This document shows positions 61,343-64,000 of a stretch of DNA of 64,000 bases, one piece after another. The DNA comes from an uncultured Pelagibacteraceae bacterium (GTDB lineage Bacteria > Pseudomonadota > Alphaproteobacteria > Pelagibacterales > Pelagibacteraceae), in NCBI GenBank assembly GCA_902567235.1, contig CACFLX010000006.1, positions 24,231 through 88,230 of the forward strand, in the 5' to 3' direction. The position numbers and the translations under genes are program-made. Within the stretch, counting starts at the first letter, position 1. Every line of letters starts with the position of its first letter. The notes under the pieces are model-generated. The model did not search any database, was not told the origin of the DNA, and was given only the letters and a program-made list of their open reading frames with translations.

Positions 61343-62668
61343 TTAGAATTTAGCTAACTCAGCATTAATTTTATTAACAGCTTCATCAACAGAGATTTCA
61401 TCGTCTATATATTCTCTAGTGATTCTATTTAAAAACTGAGCGTTAATAATTTTTGATGCTCTAGATAATTCCCCTTCTTTAACTCCCCATCTGCTTGCAG
61501 TATCTAATCCTGCAACAATGTTATTGATTACATCAGCAGAGTAAAGATCTGTTAACGGAGCTTTTCTGTCTACTCCTACAGGTAATTTACTCCAAGCTTT
61601 TGTAAATGCATTTGGATCGCTAGAGTTACCTCTTCTTACTGGGAATTTACCTTCTGGAGCTATAGATAATGTGCTTGCGTAACCTTCATCCATAGAATAC
61701 ATGATAAATTTTTTAGCTTCATCTGTATCTGCATCTGCAGTTATTCCAAAATATCTAATATCTGCCCAAGCGGCTCCTTTTTTATTATTTGGCCCACTAA
61801 AATTAGTTATAAAACCAGTTTTTTGTGCTAACTCATTAGAAGTTGGATCAACGTTAAATGTTGGTGGTGCAGAGTCTCTTAGTCCTGCTAGTTCATCCAT
61901 TATAAATGGAGACCAAATTATCATTGGTGTTCTACCAGCAAAATACAATGCTCTAGATTGTTTCCAATAAAGCTCTCCTGGAGGACTAGCTTTAGCTAAA
62001 ACTTTGTAAAATTCTAAAGAATTTTTTAAAGCTTTACCTTGTTTTTTTGTTCCACCTTTTTTAACTAAATTTACACCGTTTGCTAAAAGAACATGCTCTA
62101 AAACTTGACTCATAAAGTTTTCGTCAGTTTTTGTTGCTGCAACGAAACCATACATATTATCACCTGATAAAGCTTTTATTGCTTTAGTAATATTTGCATA
62201 ATTTGTTGGTGCATCTAGTCCAGCTTTTTCAAATAGATCTTTTCTATAGACTACCATTTGAGTCCATCCGTCCACTGGTACTGCAGCTATTTTAGAACCT
62301 GATTTAGCCATATTAAGTGCTCCAGGTGCAAAAGTTTTTTTACCAAGTGCCTTAACTACATCATTATTAGCATCAACATCTAATATACCTGCTTCAGCCC
62401 ATGGCAGAACATATTGCAAAGTATGATAGATTACGTCTGGAAGATTTCCAGATGCTGCTGCGGCTGTTGCTCGAGTTCCTAAATCTTTTTCTTCAATTGG
62501 AATTACTTCAACTTTAATTCCAGTTTTAGCTTCAAAAGATTTCGCCATCTCTTCCTGCTTAGCCATTCTGTCTGGTTGGACTTCCGTGGTCCAAAACTTA
62601 ATATCTGCATAAACTATATTTGAATAAAACAAAGTTAAGATGCAGATAAGTTTAAATATGTTTTTCAT
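61343..62668 (-). CDS. Extracellular sugar-binding protein (SBP family 1)
   Basis: 441 residues with signal peptide (LICILTLFYSNIVYA). The mature protein has IKFWTTEVQPDRMAKQEEMA, followed by FEAKTGIKVEVIPI, AAASGNLPDVIYHTLQYVLP, AVPVDGWTQMVVYRKDLFEK, and MIIWSPFIMDELAG. These are of the ThuE/UgpB/MalE type. A strong AAGGAGAT ribosome site lies 5 bases before the ATG. The ligand is a saccharide or glycoside, probably the substrate of the linked GH63-like enzyme. Confidence 0.92.
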   Translation of the reverse strand: MKNIFKLICILTLFYSNIVYADIKFWTTEVQPDRMAKQEEMAKSFEAKTGIKVEVIPIEEKDLGTRATAAAASGNLPDVIYHTLQYVLPWAEAGILDVDANNDVVKALGKKTFAPGALNMAKSGSKIAAVPVDGWTQMVVYRKDLFEKAGLDAPTNYANITKAIKALSGDNMYGFVAATKTDENFMSQVLEHVLLANGVNLVKKGGTKKQGKALKNSLEFYKVLAKASPPGELYWKQSRALYFAGRTPMIIWSPFIMDELAGLRDSAPPTFNVDPTSNELAQKTGFITNFSGPNNKKGAAWADIRYFGITADADTDEAKKFIMYSMDEGYASTLSIAPEGKFPVRRGNSSDPNAFTKAWSKLPVGVDRKAPLTDLYSADVINNIVAGLDTASRWGVKEGELSRASKIINAQFLNRITREYIDDEISVDEAVNKINAELAKF

Positions 62669-62703
62669 AACATCTCCTTGTTTTAATTGTTTCGGATATT
62701 ATG

Positions 62704-62785
62704 TTAATGACAAATTGTCTCAATCGGTAGTTCTAATGGTCAGCTATGCAATTAGTGCATACAGTTTTTTGTTATAAAATAACAA
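62704..62785 (-). promoter_or_regulatory. Possible promoter/operator region of the sugar-binding-protein gene
   Basis: The 149-base gap between the ATPase and binding-protein genes has two inverted repeats: TATGCA-ATTAG-TGCATA (62745-62761) and TTGTTAT-AAA-ATAACAA (62768-62784). Nearer the gene, on the minus strand, TTGAGA is followed after 16 bases by TAATAT. These could be an operator pair and an internal promoter. The matches are modest and no regulator gene is in the window. Confidence 0.35.
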
Positions 62786-62817
62786 ATTTTAAAAAAAAAT
62801 ATCAATTATAAGTTGAG

Positions 62818-63873
62818 TTAACTTTTGATCCTTTTTCCATTTTCATTAAAAATAAAAATGTTTTGAAGATCAAAACCGAATGAATTTCCAATTTCAGTTC
62901 CACTAGATATTTTGGCACTTAATTGATGGTTATCTTTTTTCATATAAACAATTTTTTCGTTTCCTAAATTCTCAATAATATCTATTTCAGATGAAAATTT
63001 AAATTTTGTTTCATTGTTTATTTTTAAATGTTCTGGTCTAATTCCAATAAAATGTTTTCTTTTTTCTAATTTTACATTTTTTATAGTAAGTTCGTTGCCT
63101 AATACTTTTATTATTTTTTCTGATTTAATATCTTTTTCATCAATTTCTAAAATATTCATTTTTGGAGTACCTATAAATTGTGCAACAAATATGTTAGCTG
63201 GATCACTATAAATTTCTTCTGGTGTACCTACTTGTTCTATATTACCTTCATTTAAAATAACTATTCTATCTGCTAAAGTCATTGCCTCAACTTGATCATG
63301 GGTAACATAAATCATATTTGTCTTGATTTGTTGATGTAGCTTTGAAATCTCAACTCTCATTTCCGCCCTCAATGCCGCGTCTAGATTTGATAATGGTTCA
63401 TCAAATAAAAATATTTTAGGATTTCTGGTAATTGCTCTTCCAATAGCCACTCTTTGTCTTTGACCTCCAGATAACTCTTTAGGTCTTCTTTCTAAAAGTT
63501 CTTCAATTTTAAGTATTTTTGCTGCTCTCAAAACTTTTGTTTGAATTTCCTCTTTGCTTTGTTTTTCAATTTTGAGTCCAAAAGACATATTCTCATAGAC
63601 ATTCATATGAGGATACAAAGCATAAGATTGGAAAACCATCGCTGTTTCTCTTTTCGAGGGATGTAATTCGTTGATAATTTTATCATTGATTTGAATTTTT
63701 CCTTCATCGACTTTTTCTAACCCTGCGATCATTCTCAATAAAGTAGACTTACCACATCCTGATGGGCCAACTAGAACTAAAAATTCATCTTCTTTACCTT
63801 CAAGATTAAAATTATTAATAATTTTATTTTGACCAAATGACTTATGAACATTTGAAAATTTAATATTAGACAT
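62818..63873 (-). CDS. ugpC: Carbohydrate ABC transporter ATPase (UgpC/MalK type)
   Basis: 351-residue ATPase. Walker A is GPSGCGKSTL, the Q-loop VFQSYALYPHMNVYENMSFG, the signature LSGGQRQRVAIGRA, Walker B IFLFDEPLSNLDA, and the H-loop Y-V-T-H-D. Residues about 240-351 are the C-terminal TOBE/OB regulatory domain (KHFIGIRPEHLKI). The UgpC-type name reflects family resemblance, not proof of glycerol phosphate transport. First gene of the importer; a promoter candidate sits so close that the transcript may have almost no leader. Confidence 0.92.
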   Translation of the reverse strand: MSNIKFSNVHKSFGQNKIINNFNLEGKEDEFLVLVGPSGCGKSTLLRMIAGLEKVDEGKIQINDKIINELHPSKRETAMVFQSYALYPHMNVYENMSFGLKIEKQSKEEIQTKVLRAAKILKIEELLERRPKELSGGQRQRVAIGRAITRNPKIFLFDEPLSNLDAALRAEMRVEISKLHQQIKTNMIYVTHDQVEAMTLADRIVILNEGNIEQVGTPEEIYSDPANIFVAQFIGTPKMNILEIDEKDIKSEKIIKVLGNELTIKNVKLEKRKHFIGIRPEHLKINNETKFKFSSEIDIIENLGNEKIVYMKKDNHQLSAKISSGTEIGNSFGFDLQNIFIFNENGKRIKS

Positions 63874-63882
63874 AACTAATTT

Positions 63883-63912
63883 ATAATATTAATTTTAATA
63901 TATAGATGTCAA
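63883..63912 (-). promoter_or_regulatory. Sigma70-type promoter candidate for ugpC
   Basis: On the minus strand a perfect TTGACA (63912-63907) is followed after 18 bases by TATTAT (63888-63883). The -10 element lies only 9 bases before the ATG, which would give a leaderless or nearly leaderless message. No Shine-Dalgarno sequence is seen, which agrees. Confidence 0.45.
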
Positions 63913-63998
63913 ACTAAATCTATAATTTCTATAAATACATAACTTGATAAAACAGTCATAAATATAATTATAAAAAAATTCATAATTTTCCAAGCTCT
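63909..63998 (-). CDS. Possible C-terminal end of a membrane protein, partial
   Basis: An open frame enters from the right edge and stops with TGA at 63909. It encodes a hydrophobic stretch (MNFFIIIFMTVLSSYVFIEI). It could be the last helix of a gene outside the window, or a chance frame in AT-rich DNA. Another frame stops earlier, at 63980. The sequence given cannot decide. Confidence 0.22.
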   Translation of the reverse strand, partial: RAWKIMNFFIIIFMTVLSSYVFIEIIDLV

Positions 63999-64000
63999 CG

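Overview
The window looks like a chromosomal segment of a SAR11-clade alphaproteobacterium (Candidatus Pelagibacter or a close relative). The DNA is strongly AT-rich (about 30% GC by eye) and genes abut or overlap by 1-22 bases. No gap between genes exceeds about 220 bases, so there is no gene-free stretch over 300 bases to describe. Gene content is that of a streamlined marine osmolyte and organosulfur user: taurine uptake, dimethylglycine-type oxidation, methylthioadenosine salvage, and several periplasmic-binding-protein ABC transporters. I saw no phage, insertion sequence, CRISPR array, rRNA or obvious pseudogene. The clade assignment is by recognition, not by a search.

Layout. 1-9.9 kb: class I ribonucleotide reductase (nrdA with the start of nrdB), a phosphomannomutase/phosphoglucomutase, a TauE/SafE exporter, dusA, an rpoZ with an unusually long acidic tail, an MFS carrier, a beta-hydroxyacid dehydrogenase, a PPOX-fold flavoprotein and a lipoprotein hydrolase. 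10-13.5 kb: a 902-residue autotransporter-like surface protein and an IalB-family periplasmic protein. 13.5-17.5 kb: gamma-carbonic anhydrase, a redoxin, GT4 and GT9 glycosyltransferases and a DUF6165-like protein. 17.5-19.8 kb: a polar amino-acid ABC importer (two permeases and a binding protein) without a local ATPase.

19.8-25.4 kb is the most coherent metabolic unit. A fused AdoMet decarboxylase-spermidine synthase is encoded with a class II aldolase, mtnA, a GFA-family protein, a secreted hydrolase and mtnP in one tightly overlapped run, with apt divergent beside mtnP. Spermidine synthesis makes methylthioadenosine (MTA). MtnP and Apt would recover adenine, and MtnA plus the aldolase would process the methylthioribose phosphate. 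No later methionine-salvage gene is present, which suggests either a DHAP-shunt-like ending or genes elsewhere.

25.4-29.5 kb is a very AT-rich dTDP-rhamnose island (rmlB-A-C-D plus GT2) ending at tRNA-Met(CAT). Next come a TPR protein with an unrecognised domain, guaC and a double winged-helix regulator. 33-44.9 kb holds a taurine/methylamine region: a dimethylglycine-dehydrogenase-like enzyme, ald and a class III transaminase on one strand, and tauABC divergent from them. TauC is more than twice its usual size. Behind tauC come a PQQ-type sugar dehydrogenase, an Ldh-family dehydrogenase and dhaL.

45-52.5 kb holds small redox and copper proteins (MsrB, cupredoxin, DUF4396, peroxiredoxin, SOUL), two very small membrane proteins, adenosine deaminase, an epoxide hydrolase and a tandem pair of secreted SHOCT proteins. 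52.5-56.7 kb carries dhaK, a BASS symporter, a phosphate acyltransferase and an HpsN-like member of the HisD family, which may be a sulfonate-catabolic module. 56.7-57.6 kb holds pseudoazurin and a small secreted protein. 57.6-63.9 kb is a complete carbohydrate ABC importer (ugpC-like ATPase, binding protein, two atypically long permeases) co-oriented with a GH63/MGH1-like glycoside hydrolase. In all three importers a hairpin directly follows the binding-protein gene, which would let the binding protein be made in excess over the membrane parts.
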